Of a stretch of 64,000 nt of DNA, positions 53,002 to 64,000 are shown in pieces (the first letter of the stretch is position 1; every line of letters begins with the position of its first letter). The notes under the pieces are model-generated. The model had not been told where the DNA came from. It worked only from the letters and a program-made list of their open reading frames with translations, and did not search any database. A program made the translations under genes and the position numbers. The DNA lies in NCBI GenBank assembly GCA_020746105.1, contig CM036619.1, positions 57,523,135 to 57,587,134 of the forward strand. The letters are read 5' to 3'. Origin of the DNA: Trogon surrucura. Lineage: Eukaryota > Chordata > Aves > Trogoniformes > Trogonidae.

Positions 53002-53446
53002 ATGGGGCTCTGCTATAGCTTGCGCCCGCGGCTCTTCGGCGACGCCGGCGGCTCCATCTCTAGCGCTGGCGCCGCCTCGGAACCCGAAGCGCCGGCGGAG
53101 CCTCACGCCGCCCCGCAGCCGCAGCCCCTCGGCGCCCCGCTCCGGCCCGGCGGAAAGCCCGGCGGGGAGGCGGACGGGCCGCCGCTGCTGCTGCAGAACG
53201 GCGGCGGTAACGGGGCGGCCCCCGAGCGGCCGCCGCTGCCCAAGGCCGGCGGCCCCGGCGGCGGGGGGAAGGCGGCGCGGCAGCAGGCGCTGCACCAGCC
53301 GCCGGCGCTGCAGAGACCCTGGGAGAAGCTGCGCCTGGAGGAGCGGGAGGCGGAGAAAGAGGCGAGGAAAGTCAGCAAGAGCATCGACCGGGCGCTCAAG
53401 GAGCAGAAGCGGGAGTACAAGCAGACGCATCGCCTGCTGCTGCTCG
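53002..53446 (+). CDS. GNAL: GNAL first coding exon, long (XL) isoform; 5' part of gene, continues past the window
   Basis: Encodes the N-terminus of the long form of G-alpha-olf, the stimulatory G-protein alpha subunit that couples odorant, dopamine D1 and adenosine A2A receptors to adenylyl cyclase at the plasma membrane. Seen: 148 complete codons plus the first base of a Gly codon. Residues 1-9 read MGLCYSLRP, the start I remember for human XL-G-olf. Residues about 14-104 are Gly/Pro/Ala-rich and low complexity. Residues about 106-140 are a charged Glu/Lys/Arg helix matching the G-alpha alpha-N helix, then THRLLLL and the split Gly that begins the G1/P-loop. The exon ends G|GTACGT, a good donor, in phase 1, the junction expected for the Gs/G-olf family. 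The start is ATG at 53002 in a strong context (G at -3, G at +4). The N-terminal segment to this Gly is 149 residues, against about 126 in the human long form (from memory). The GTPase domain lies in later exons outside the window. Confidence 0.93.
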
Positions 53447-56400
53447 GTACGTGTGTGCGGGTGTGGGAGTGCGGGGCGTGTGCCGGGGCGGGCAGGTGCC
53501 CGCGGGGCTCCCCGGCAGCGCCCCCTCCCCGACTTCCCCCGTTTCCCTTGAGCGCCCTCCATCCCTCCTTTGTCTCCCCGCTGCCCCCCCCCCCCGGCCC
53601 TGCCCTCCCGGCCGTCTCCATCGCCGGGCTCTCCCCTGGGCAGGTTTACACCTTTTTTTTTTTCCTTCCTCCTCCCCCTCTTCTCTCCTCCCCCGCTCCT
53701 GGCCCTGGCAGCGGGTTCGCGGTGGAGAGCGCGGCCGAGCGGCTCCACCCAGGGCGGCGGGCGGGAGCGGTGCGGGTCGCGGAGAGGGGCCCTGCCCGGG
53801 CCGGGGGCTGCCGCGGCCACATGGGGCTGTCTCGGCGCCCCAGCGACTCGGAAACATCGGAAGAAACCACAGCGGAAAGGAAGAGAAAATGGCCATGCAT
53901 GAGATGCGTATGGGCTGTGGTGACCCTCCTCTGCCGTGTGTAACCAGGGAGGGTTCGCTGAGGAGCGGTGGCACGGGCTGGTGGCTCCTAAATGCGAGGA
54001 GTGCTGGGCAGCAGCAGGCCTCGTATTTAGAAAGCAGGAGCGAGCGGCACAAGGGGAGATAAGGGGGGGCAGAGATGCGTATTCCTCCTCGATGTCGCCT
54101 CTACTACAAGATTTGTTCCTCAGCTGTTGGCTCCCTAATTTGTTAGGGGTGACTTGTCAGCTTTTTTCCCCTCTCCTCTGAGGTGCTACGTGTGGTCTGC
54201 TGTTGCCACTGCTCTTTCTAAGCATTAGTTAAGAGTCGCCTCTGGAGGATTTGTACCAGCTGATACATTTACAGTATGAAAACCACAGGGGTATCTAATA
54301 CAAGCATCTCATTTCCTGCAGGAAACAGAACAGTCATACTGCAGGGCTTCTTTTTTTTTTTTTTTTTGTCATCTGAGCAGAGGGCTTATTTGGCCTCTTA
54401 GCTGTGGCCATAGATCTCTGTTTTCTGTTGGTGTGGAAATACCGATTTGCTCTTACATTAGCTTGCTCTGCGTGCTTTCATAAAGTTGCGCGGTATGGAG
54501 TTTTGGTGGTTATCTGGGGGCATTCCAGATTTTGTTTAGTCTTGCGTCTTTCGTTATAAAGCTGTGTTTCCCTGTTATTGGATTCCTTCATTCCTGTTAG
54601 CGAGTGAGGAGAGGACAAAATATGAAACACAGTAGTGCACAAAAGGTATAAACGACGTTTGCCAGAACTGTAGCGCTCAAATTCTAAAAACCAAATCATC
54701 TTACTCCATGGAATTAATAATATTCTTTGTAAAATGCTTCTTCTGGTACTTGAACTGTTATGGTATTTAACTCTAAAATTTTAAATATTCCATTTAAAAA
54801 GCTTTATTTTTTAAAAGGTTTCCCTTCCACTGACCTCTGAAAGTGTGTTGTGGCCAATATGGCTACAAGAAGGCAAAGATACTAGTTGGTGGCCTTCCTC
54901 CAGAGAGCAATGTAATTGTCTGAACAAAAGGATCCTAACAGATAGATACTGTGTGTAGTCTATAACATGGGTGGTTGTCATAGTAAACGAGAGCAGTAAA
55001 CACCTGTTCAGAAACAATGCCATTTGGAAATAAACCGTCCCTGATCCTTGGCACCCTGGAAGAAACTCAGCACACATTTGTGTTAGATCTGTGTCATAAT
55101 CAGAAAATACTCTCGATCTCCATATCGCAGGGAGAAAATGCTGGATTCTTGTTTCAGCCCTGGCAGATCAGGGCCTGATATAAATGTTTGATTTGGATGT
55201 AGGGAGAGCTGCAGGTGCTTTGTGTTGCCGTTTGCAAAGAAGTGGAAATGCTGTTCTAGATAAGCTGAAAATATTTAGAATGGGGAAGGGTGTATTTGTC
55301 AAAGAAGGAGTAAAGCTGAATTGCGTTTCACAAGGTAGTCGTTTTCAGTCTTGCACGGAGGAAGAGACTTGTGGTCTTTTAGAGTAAAGAATTCTATCTG
55401 CTTGATATTTTATAGCATTTTTGGTGGTGAATAACTCAGTCTCTTTTCTGTAGGTCTTCCTGGTAGAGTGAACCTAAAAAGCGTACCTTGGCTAGAGAGA
55501 GGAGGAATGTTTTTGTAGATCAACATGGAGGAAAAGCATAGCGGAGGGGAAATGGTGAATGCAGTGACAGCAGAGCACCATTGCAGAATAAACAAAGTTG
55601 AGCAACAGGGTTGGTGTGGGCTTTGTTTCTATTTTTAAATACAAGTTTGTAAATAATAGCTTCATTTTTGTTTGTCCTTGTGTGTCTTGTGCATGAACTG
55701 TGGCAAGTTTAGAGGGTATTACTGAAATTTTAGAGGCTGTGTTACAGTGTATATTTAGAGTGTATGTTGCAGTGTGTATTTTAAGGAGCTACTACTAGAT
55801 ATCAAAAGGGCATACAAATAAATGCCTTAGTGTAAGAAGGCTAATCATCTCCAGAGTCTTTAAATTAGTATATTAGAGAAGCTCCTATAAATGTTTGAAA
55901 ATAACTTTTCCATAAAAGCTTGATAATTCTTTTTTTATGTCAAGTGGAAACAATCAGCTTTGCAATGTGCTGTGCGTATTAGCTACCAAAACATTATGAA
56001 ATCTCAAAAGCTTTTTTTTTTTCCGTGTATGTTGGTAAATAGCTCTTTAAGAGCATATTCTTGCCTGTCACAGCTTCTCCCCAACTAATGTCCCTTACTG
56101 CACATATTGTTTTGATGCTCCCCTCTAACCTATGTTTGGAAAAACACTGTGTTTTGCTCTAACAATAATTGTGAAAAGAGGGCTGTGTGGCGAGTTCTGT
56201 GTGTGTGCCTTCCTCGAAAATAGGTGTATCTCTATCAGATGGCTGTAACTGTGATGCTGGGGTTTTGCTGGTGCACTGGAATAACAGCAAACATGGTTCG
56301 GTTGGCTTGTTTTTTCTTCTGCAAGAAGATGAACCCACACAAATGAAAACTTGCTTTCCACCGCAGTTGGCTTTTTCTTGTTTAATGTCCTCTGTAAAAG

Positions 56401-58891
56401 AGGAGAATGGGCTGGAAACCTATAATTGTTTGTCATGCACTGTATTATTTGTGTTCTCTTTTTTTAATTTCCTTTTAGTTTCAGAAGTGAAAATGTTAAT
56501 CTGTGCAGAATTCTTAGGATCCTTTTGATAACCCTGAAGTGAGGACTTCTAGGCATACCTATTTATTGCACAGGTTTACAGGGCTTGGTCAGTCTTGTAG
56601 CATTGGTTTCTACCTTGCTTTCTGCTTGGTCCTTCCTTTTTTTTTTTTCCTTCTAGAGAACTGGAAGCATTCTCTTCTACAAGACCATTTTAGCTACTGA
56701 TTTCCTAGAAACTGTACAAACTTTACAAATGGCTTTATAGAAGCAATTTAAATTCTCATTTTCAGTCTTGCATTTTAAACCATTTTGGGAGTAAGTGGGA
56801 TGAAGGGGATTGGCTTTAAACAAAATGCTAACCCTTGTGGTATAATTAAGTCTCATGTAATATTGAAGTAAGGCATAGATATGATTTTTTGTCTTTCCTC
56901 AGACAGCTGTTGTCTTCTAGTCTCCTGGCTTCTCTTCTTTTGTTCTATTTTCCCTGACTCCTGGTTGCTGTCCTAACTTCGGATGGCTTTCTCAAGCAGA
57001 ACTTACTCTTTTGCACTTCCCTGCTAAACTGAAACTGAAAGTGCTGAGTGTAAAATCTTTTCTATAGAACAGAAACTGAAAGTAATGATATAGGGACTGA
57101 GGGAGGGAAATGGAGATAGTAATTTTCTTCATTTAAAAGGTACTGTAGCTGCTTACGTGATATTTAAGTATTGCTGTCGTAGTGAAATTTAGACATATTT
57201 GATGTTTATGTACAAGGTTGTATAAAACATAGAGTTAATGGAAATCAAACACAAAAATACATTGTCAAGCTTGGGGAGTTCTAAGCAGTAGATCAGCAAA
57301 AGCTCAGAGGCATGTAAGAAAACTAATGCTTTACTACTGTTTTATTTTCTTAACTATGCACCCGTTGACTGTTGTCAGGACTAAAGTGTGTTGCAAAAAG
57401 GATTTCTGCTCCAACAGTGGCTTTTAGATTGAAATTGCAGTCTGGTGTTTATGTATGCTATGTCAGCAAACCCTTACGTTTACCATCCCGAACCTGATTT
57501 TAAGTATTAAACTTAGTATCTCCTATTTTAAAAATAACTTTCACTTTAACTTTTATATAGTCCTAACTCGTGCTTATTCAAAAATACCTGAATTTAGTTT
57601 AGCTTCTGCTGATACTTTCCTTGTGCCTACATAAAGCTCTCTACTTGAGGTGGTGTTTTTTTTCTGTTACGCCCAGAGGTGGTACCCTCCCTGGTCCGTA
57701 ACTGAGCTGGGCACTACCCGTTGTGTGCCAGGGTCCTGCACCCTCTTGTTGCATCCTGTATGTGCCTATCTTGTCTTAACAAAAACACTTGTTGGTTTGT
57801 GCTGGTAGATTTAGTATCCCTAACAGCCAGGTAGGTCTAGCATGTAGATAATGGGTATATAATTGGTAGGAATAGATGTTTTCAGGAGGTAATGGGCTGC
57901 AAATACTGACCGAAGTAATAGAGTAAATAGGTTTTATAATCCCTAGTCCTTCGCATCATTGATGTGTCTTTGAAATGTTTTTCTGGTTTTGTTGTAGCTT
58001 GGACCTTAATTTCAAAGTGTTTACGCCCTCCTTGCAGATGTAACCGGTAGGCAGAAGTGATCAGGATGTGTTGGAATTAGTCCTTAATTGTGGGCTCTTT
58101 GAAGTGCACTGAAAGTGGTCCCCAATTTACAACCATTAACTTTTCTTCATTCTGTAAATTGCAGATTGCGTTTAGCCCGTACTTGGCTGTTTTAACTGAT
58201 TTCCATTCTTGGATTAATTTTGCTTGTTTTTTCTAATCGCTTAACATGAAATACAACTAACCAAGTGTATTTTTCGTCTTATCTGTAGTAGTGCTGGTAG
58301 CCTCTAGCTGCTGTGCAAAGAAAGGTTCTGCAGCCATTACTTAGGCAATAGGAACTTTAAGTTACTAAGCAAGCTTTTTGTATATTGGTGTGTATTCCAG
58401 AAATGCTTATTGTAACGTAGTGTCCTAATTAAGCAAGCAATGCTAATATATTCTTTGTAATTTTAAACTCCCATTACCGTTGTAACTTTTCAACTGCAGG
58501 AATTTCAAGGTGTGTAGAACTTGTAGATTTGCACATGTCTTCCCTTTCATTATGCCTTTAAACTTAAAACTTTGTTCCTGTGTTCATCCCTTTCAACTGC
58601 CCAACCCCACAGCCCATTTTTCCTACCTTGCCAACCCTTTAGCATTCCTTAACTGAATCTTAAGAGAGATTTTTTTTTCAGTTTCCAAGATAACTGCTTG
58701 AAAATAGTTATATTGTGGGATTTCTAATTCTTTTTTTTTCCATTTTAGCATCTTTGATACAGTGAAATTATACCAGTCTGGGGAAATACTTGCCATTGGG
58801 TTTTGCTGTGTTTTTTTTTTTTTCTTAGAGTCATGGCTTTCTTCAACTTACTTTTCAAGTCAGGTGTCATTTTAGCTTGTAAAGTTAAATT

Positions 58892-58920
58892 ATTTTTTTT
58901 TTAAAAAAAATCTTTTTTTT
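58892..58920. repeat. T10-A8-TC-T8 homopolymer cluster in GNAL intron 1
   Basis: A T run joined directly to an A run, then another T run; the T/A junction is self-complementary. Confidence 0.85.
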
Positions 58921-61512
58921 CTTTCTAATCCATCGGCCTGGCTAAGCTGTGGGGGAAAACTGGCTGTCCCTCTGCTTACCAGGTTACTTGATAGCCTGTT
59001 CTAGAAACATTTTTGCTTTTGCTGAATGATATGGAAATGGTTCTTCTCCATAAACTTCTGGATAATAGTAGAGAAATAAAATGATGCAAGCAAGATAAGA
59101 GCTGTCCCCTTCCGGTAGAGTGGATAGAAACTTCTTCTGTTACCGTTTTTGCCTTAGAGAAGTCTTTGACTGTACCTTTTGGTGTTTTCTTAAGTTGTGT
59201 GTGGTTTGGATCTTTTGTAATGTACAGTAAGAGACTCTTCATGGGCTAGATGCTTGATGAGTTGCACGAATTAGTAAAAGGAGGCACAGAGCAGATGTTA
59301 GTCAGCCCATTGACTGGTGCCATGGTCCAAAAGAAGTCTAAGGCTGTCTCTCACTGAAGAGGCAGATCTATTTTTAGAGGTGGAAAATGTGTGTCAGTAG
59401 TTATTACTTACTATATTCTTAATAAAACCAGCCTTTCATAGACGGTTAAAATTATTGAGTTATGGTTAAGATTTACAGCCTTGCATGGTTGTTCAACCCT
59501 GCAAGATATTTGTGGTGCCCAAGTCATCAACACATCTTTCACTTTATGGGCAGAAGCTTTGCCTTACTGTGCTGTTATTTCCACTGGTTTTGTTGTGGGA
59601 TTTGGTTGGTTTTTTTGTTTTGGGGCTTGGTGTGTGGGGTTGGTTTTTTGGTGTTTTTTTTTTAGTATTTTGGATATTTTCTTTTTACTAGTAACATTAT
59701 GTGATAATGATATAAATCATTAAGGCTGGGTAATTTGTTTGCTTTTTAAATACTTGGGAGTTGCAGGGTCTGGAAGAGCTGCAGTCTTGTACGTGGCCTG
59801 TGCACATCATACTTAGGCTGTTTCCAAAAGTGGATGAGCACCTTAAGCACACTGACTGGTGGTATTTCATGTTATCCCTCTAGCACTGTGTAGTTGCATG
59901 TGAAACTCCTGTCTCTTGTGATTTTGTCTATGCACTACATTGAAAGGAAGTTTAAGGACTTAGAGCCTTGCTGGATAAGCTGTATGAAGAAGGACAAATG
60001 TGCTCTTTGGGTCTAGAATAGATAAGAAATATTTCGGAAAAAAAGTGTTTGTTTTATTTTTATTTTTTTTTCCGTTTACATGCAAAGCGTCAAAAAATCC
60101 AAGGAAAAACCTGCCAATTAATGTTTGTTACATAAATCGCTAACATCAATCACATGTAGTGGAAGAACTTAACTGATAAGATCTCTTTGAAGTCAAACTT
60201 GAATTGTTTCCCTATAATCAGTTTTTTTACATTTGTTTGGTTTTAAACTTAAATTTGAAGATTTAGAAATTCCGCTTATTTAATGTTAGTTTTGAAGAAT
60301 AATAAAGTATTCTTTCCCAAAATGACATTACTTTAGTAAGCCAAATCCAGGTTGTATTTTAAATCCAATACTGGTATCTTTAACTTAACTTTAGCCAAGA
60401 ATTTATATCATGTGAAAAAAAACATGCATTTTGAAGCTTATAAAATTGTTGAGGAATAGAAAGCTGCTTTATTATTATTTATTATTAGCATATAAATACT
60501 CTCTTTTTATTTCACTTTTGCCATGTTAGGCAATATGATTTTGGCAGGGTTTTGTTTTTTTTTTAAGAACACTTAATTCCTATCAAGGGCAAAAAGCAAC
60601 ATCTCAGCGATAAATTCAAATAAGTTGGCTAGTTAGTCTTCAGAAGCTGTAGAAAAGGAGAACATTCCTTCTTTGATTTGGGTTAGCATATGCAATGGAG
60701 ATGTGGCAGGCTGAAAAACATCTGTAATAAAAACCCGACAATAAGAATCCTCGTTCTCTGTGTATCACTTCCTCACTCCCAACCCATCTTTTTTTTAATC
60801 ATTCAGAAATACCTGCTTTCTGATACATGTCATATACTCTGTATTTTGTTTTTCATATGCATTAAAATGGTTAGAAATATTTTTGGTTTTCCATCATGGA
60901 GAGTGAAGTCTATGTTAAGTTGCCAGAAGTGTGAGTGACCACCAGCCAACCAACCACTCTCACAAGTTGTGATGGCTTTGGTTTCTTCAGCAGAAATGGA
61001 CTTCAAGTTCATATGGATTTGGATTGTCCTCATAGGTGAAATAACACTGGGAGGAGGACACAACCTTTTGGCACTTGGAGAAAGACTGGGTGACAAGCTG
61101 CAGTTAAATAACTGCTGTGCACTGTTCCTTTTAGTAAATATATTCTTGTTACTTTTAAGAATAATTTGAACAGCCTTGCACTTTCTATGATTCGTTAGTG
61201 CTCCAAAGCATTTAATTTCTCTTATCAGAAGGCTGATACAGAAACAGTAGTTGTGCTTGATTTAGTGCTTCCTGATGTCTTGGTTTCAGATCCAGAGCCA
61301 TAGCAATGCCTCTGATGTTTCTGTGAGCTTCCAGCTGCACCGGGGGTATATAAGGCTGTTGTTCCAATTCCACTGTTGCTCCCTCGGGTTTTCTTTTGCT
61401 ACTCAGTGTGACATATGGATTCCTGAGCATGTTTGTTCAATGGTGTCTCTCCAACTTTAATGGAAATGGTTGTTGTTGGATTTTGGTTTGTTTGTTGTGT
61501 TTCTTTGTTTCC

Positions 61513-61539
61513 TTTTTTTTAAAAAAAAAAAAAAAAAAA
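61513..61539. repeat. T8-A19 homopolymer junction in GNAL intron 1
   Basis: Eight T followed by nineteen A, self-complementary and slippage-prone. Confidence 0.9.
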
Positions 61540-64000
61540 GAGGGAACTACAGTAGTATTTAAGACAACATATTCACTCCTAGGGTCTTCTGTCTCTTAAC
61601 TCTATATAGAGGATATTGACTCGGCACGGGGAGGGAGGGGAAGAACAAAATTGTTGCAGTGGTATTTGGCTTATGTTATGCAGAGCTCTCTCCTGTCCGT
61701 GGATTCTGGCTCCAGGTCTCTGTCAACTGTGGTTTTGAACCATCAGGGGTAGAAGGAGTACTGTATCATGGAAGAGCTGAAAACACATTTTATTTTAATT
61801 TAATTTACTGTAGAAAGGGTCACCTGAAGAGTAGTGCACGCCAAAGACCATTTGGCAGTAGGCCTTGTGTAGTTAAAAAGGATTCACAGATAATGTGGTC
61901 TGTCTGCCAGAGACTGAATAGTACTAACATGTCAGGGAAAGTTAAAGCAGTACAGCAGAATGACCAACAACTTTTCAAATGACTGTTAGAGAAGGGTTTG
62001 AGGGGTGAGCAGGGGTGAGACAGGGTTGTCTTTTGTGCTGCTTCGTGCTATTCCTATTCCTACAGCCTCCCTGTAATACCTCGCTTAGTGTTTATTTACG
62101 GGTCAAACTTATTTACAAGTAAGAATTTCTGCTGTTGGTTTTGGTTTTCCTATGTATTCTGTATCCTGATAGCTCTGGTAAAAAGAGTGATTAGAAACTT
62201 ACTTGAACTAGCTGTTTACATAATAGGTAAATAAATACTGAATCAATCTCTGAATCCTAGGTCAGAAAAAAAAAACCTCAATTTTTGAGTTCGGTCCCAT
62301 ATCCCCTAATGTAGTTCTCTCTAAAGTTAAACTGATAAGGACTTTTGTATTGGTACGTGCCTCATCAGCATGAGATAAACCAGCAGGCAATGGAGAATAT
62401 TTAAGGAATTTATGAATAAGTAGACTTAAAGTCCAAAGTGACCAGTAAGATGTCTTCCATTTGACTATGTAACCAGGAAATCATTTGGCTTCCCAGTAGT
62501 CTCCATGCTCTAAAGCAGCAAGTCGCTTGAATTTTAACATGAATAGTACTAAGGTAACTTTCATATAAACTGTTCAAGCAGTGATGTTGTTTGGGACCTT
62601 ATTTAGTTCTGAATAGGATACGCACACCTGCCAGCTTCAGCTTCTACCGAGTTGAAATTCGTACTACGCTTGCTTTCTTGGGCTTGTTTGTACTGTAACT
62701 CACATAGTTACTCAACTCCTTGGGGGAAAAATAAGGCTGGAAAATATTCCTTAAAAGCTAACTGTGCTCTTCACCTTATTGCTCATGTCCAAACTGGTTT
62801 CCCAGCATCTCAGAAGGGGGCAATGCCCACTTCTAATGGCATTTTTGTTTGTATTTATTTTCTGGTGGAAGCATTGCTTCTATTTTTTCACTTGATTTGT
62901 TAGACAATTCAGAATTAGTATATATCTAAGGCTTTCTAAAACTGGACAATGAAAATCTTTGTACTCGGCTTCTACTGCTTCTAGAGATGTGACCTTGCAC
63001 TGGTTCACCCAAGGGTATTATTTGACTGTACCGTGCTTATCATAGTCCTGCTGTTCTCCAGCGTTATTGCTCATCTGCACTTCAGTCTTTTGATAAGCTA
63101 GCGTTATTGATACTGGTATCTTTAATCAGTGACTAAAAGTTTACTGACACTGTTACTAGCAATTCTGCAACTAGCTGGTGATTCATAGTTCTTGAAATCC
63201 ATCTCTTAGCTGTTTCCTGATGCGCTTAAAATGTGTTGTATTGATTGTTTGCAGAATAACATCAGGCATACCTGTGCTGCTTATTTATAATATCAAATGT
63301 CTTTATAGTTACATAAGCCTTTAACTTAATCAACGGTGTTTGATATCAGTATCGCTCAAATATTTGTTTTTAATTAAGCAAATAACTTGTTACTGATTCA
63401 TTGACCTTAGGTGGTAAGTATCAGTCCTGTACTTGATGGAACATGATTTTTCTTAAACTGTGTGTTTGAGAAAAATTTGAAAAACTTTCTTTTCTGAGGC
63501 CCTGAGGTTATTTTGTAGCATAACAGTAAATGTGATGGACACTATTTATGCTGTTGTCTGTGGTGATTTGCAGGAATTGCTTGGATCCTTCCTGTAAGAA
63601 ATTCTGTAAATACAAAGAAGTGAACTGTTTAGATCACCTTGTGAAGAAAGAGGGGAAGAATCTCTGTTTAAAGGGTTACTTGTGTTAACACACAGAGCAT
63701 TATTTGCTGATAAAGAACATGACCTGACACTTCTGGGTGAATGTTTTCATTAAACAATGAGGCTGGTTATCTATGTCTTGGTCTAGCATGGTTTAGCAGA
63801 GTGTGATGCTGTTATGATTTCTATCAAAACAAATGTTTTTATTAACTTGAGGAGATATTTTGGAAACAGCAGTGTTTTGCTTGGTCCGCTCCATCTCTAG
63901 AGTCTGTTTTTAGGGTGTCTCAAATGGTCCACCTCCCTTTCCTTCTTCTAAAAAAGAGACAAACTGCGTATTTAAATTGATGCTTTCAACAAGCTGAAAA

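Larger units (their letters stand above)
51940..54080. promoter_or_regulatory. GNAL: CpG island covering GNAL-XL promoter, 5' UTR, first exon and start of intron 1
   Basis: Base composition switches sharply from AT-rich to very GC- and CpG-rich near 51940 and returns to AT-rich near 54080. Within it lie GC-box-like sequences (GGGCGGGG around 52640), G-rich tracts at 52466-52490 and 52624-52675, a (TG)n run at 52238-52255 and a YY1-like AAGATGGCC at 52861. This is the usual look of a vertebrate island promoter, and the GNAL coding start lies near its middle. The transcription start site cannot be fixed from sequence. Long open frames on both strands here follow from the high GC and are not evidence of extra genes. 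Confidence 0.85.
53447..64000 (+). other. GNAL: GNAL intron 1, 5' part (runs off the window)
   Basis: Begins with the GTACGT donor. The first 500 bases are GC-rich, have no stop in the GNAL frame until about 53941, and include a C14-type run near 53583 and a long pyrimidine tract at 53654-53709. The rest is AT-rich with no recognisable exon. I looked for the short-form G-olf first exon (starting MGCLGNSS in mammals), for the following GAGESGKS exon and for the intronless CHMP1B gene that lies inside GNAL in human, and saw none. Poly(T) runs on the sense strand are frequent (54351-54367, 56637-56650, 58671-58679, 58733-58740, 58810-58823, 58893-58902, 60062-60071). Confidence 0.85.

Noticed and set aside
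52697-53551. 284-codon frame overlapping the GNAL-XL exon in another frame, similar in idea to ALEX in the GNAS XL exon
   Set aside because: It opens at GTG, not ATG, and I find no ATG in that frame before or within the exon. Open frames are expected in such GC-rich DNA, and the translation is low-complexity Arg/Pro/Ser.
52810-53820. 336-codon minus-strand frame across the CpG island
   Set aside because: Mirror of the GC-rich GNAL exon and intron start; low-complexity composition, no domain, crosses the GNAL splice donor.
53447-53943. Extension of the GNAL frame past 53446 as coding sequence
   Set aside because: A clear GTACGT donor sits at the phase and position expected for the Gs/G-olf family; the extension has no similarity to a G-alpha P-loop.
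61345-61356. TATATAAGG in intron 1 as an internal promoter
   Set aside because: An isolated TATA-like word in AT-rich intron DNA with no downstream coding exon or CpG enrichment.
53447-64000. Short-isoform GNAL first exon or an embedded CHMP1B gene in intron 1
   Set aside because: No frame matches either, and there is no second CpG island within the window; they are expected further downstream.

Overview
The window looks like avian nuclear DNA. It carries several chicken-repeat-1 (CR1) LINE fragments with the diagnostic CR1 3' end, two LTRs of a bird endogenous-retrovirus (ERVL-like) type, AT-rich intergenic sequence and one strong vertebrate CpG island. It holds exactly one recognisable protein-coding exon: the first coding exon of the long (XL) form of GNAL, the olfactory/striatal G-protein alpha subunit G-olf, on the + strand at 53002-53446. 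The species cannot be fixed from this sequence.

Layout. Positions 1-51900 are a gene-poor upstream region. I found no coding exon, tRNA or rRNA there. It contains CR1 fragments (about 1475-1855, 22063-23090, 23195-23350 and 26311-26660 on the - strand; 49625-50091 on the + strand), a 3'-truncated LTR (about 5736-6075), a nearly complete solo LTR (about 30174-31215), small tandem repeats, short perfect inverted repeats, a few GC-rich or CpG-rich patches and A/T homopolymers. Many open frames in this part begin at GTG or similar codons, or lie inside repeats, and are not credible genes. The gene-free stretch fits what I recall of the mammalian locus, where the region upstream of GNAL is also a long gene-poor interval next to PIEZO2.

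Positions 51940-54080 are a CpG island with the likely GNAL-XL promoter, 5' UTR, first coding exon and splice donor. The 5' leader has two short upstream ORFs, a YY1-like element, a TATA-like element, G-rich tracts and an Olf-1/EBF-like site. Positions 53447-64000 are the start of GNAL intron 1, which runs off the window. It is AT-rich, holds many poly(T) runs on the sense strand, and contains neither the short-form first exon nor the next coding exon (the one that completes the P-loop).

I did not find a previously undescribed multi-gene system. The observations most worth checking concern the GNAL-XL exon (acylation signal, uORFs, candidate Olf-1 site), three short perfect hairpins, and stretches that read like conserved non-coding elements.
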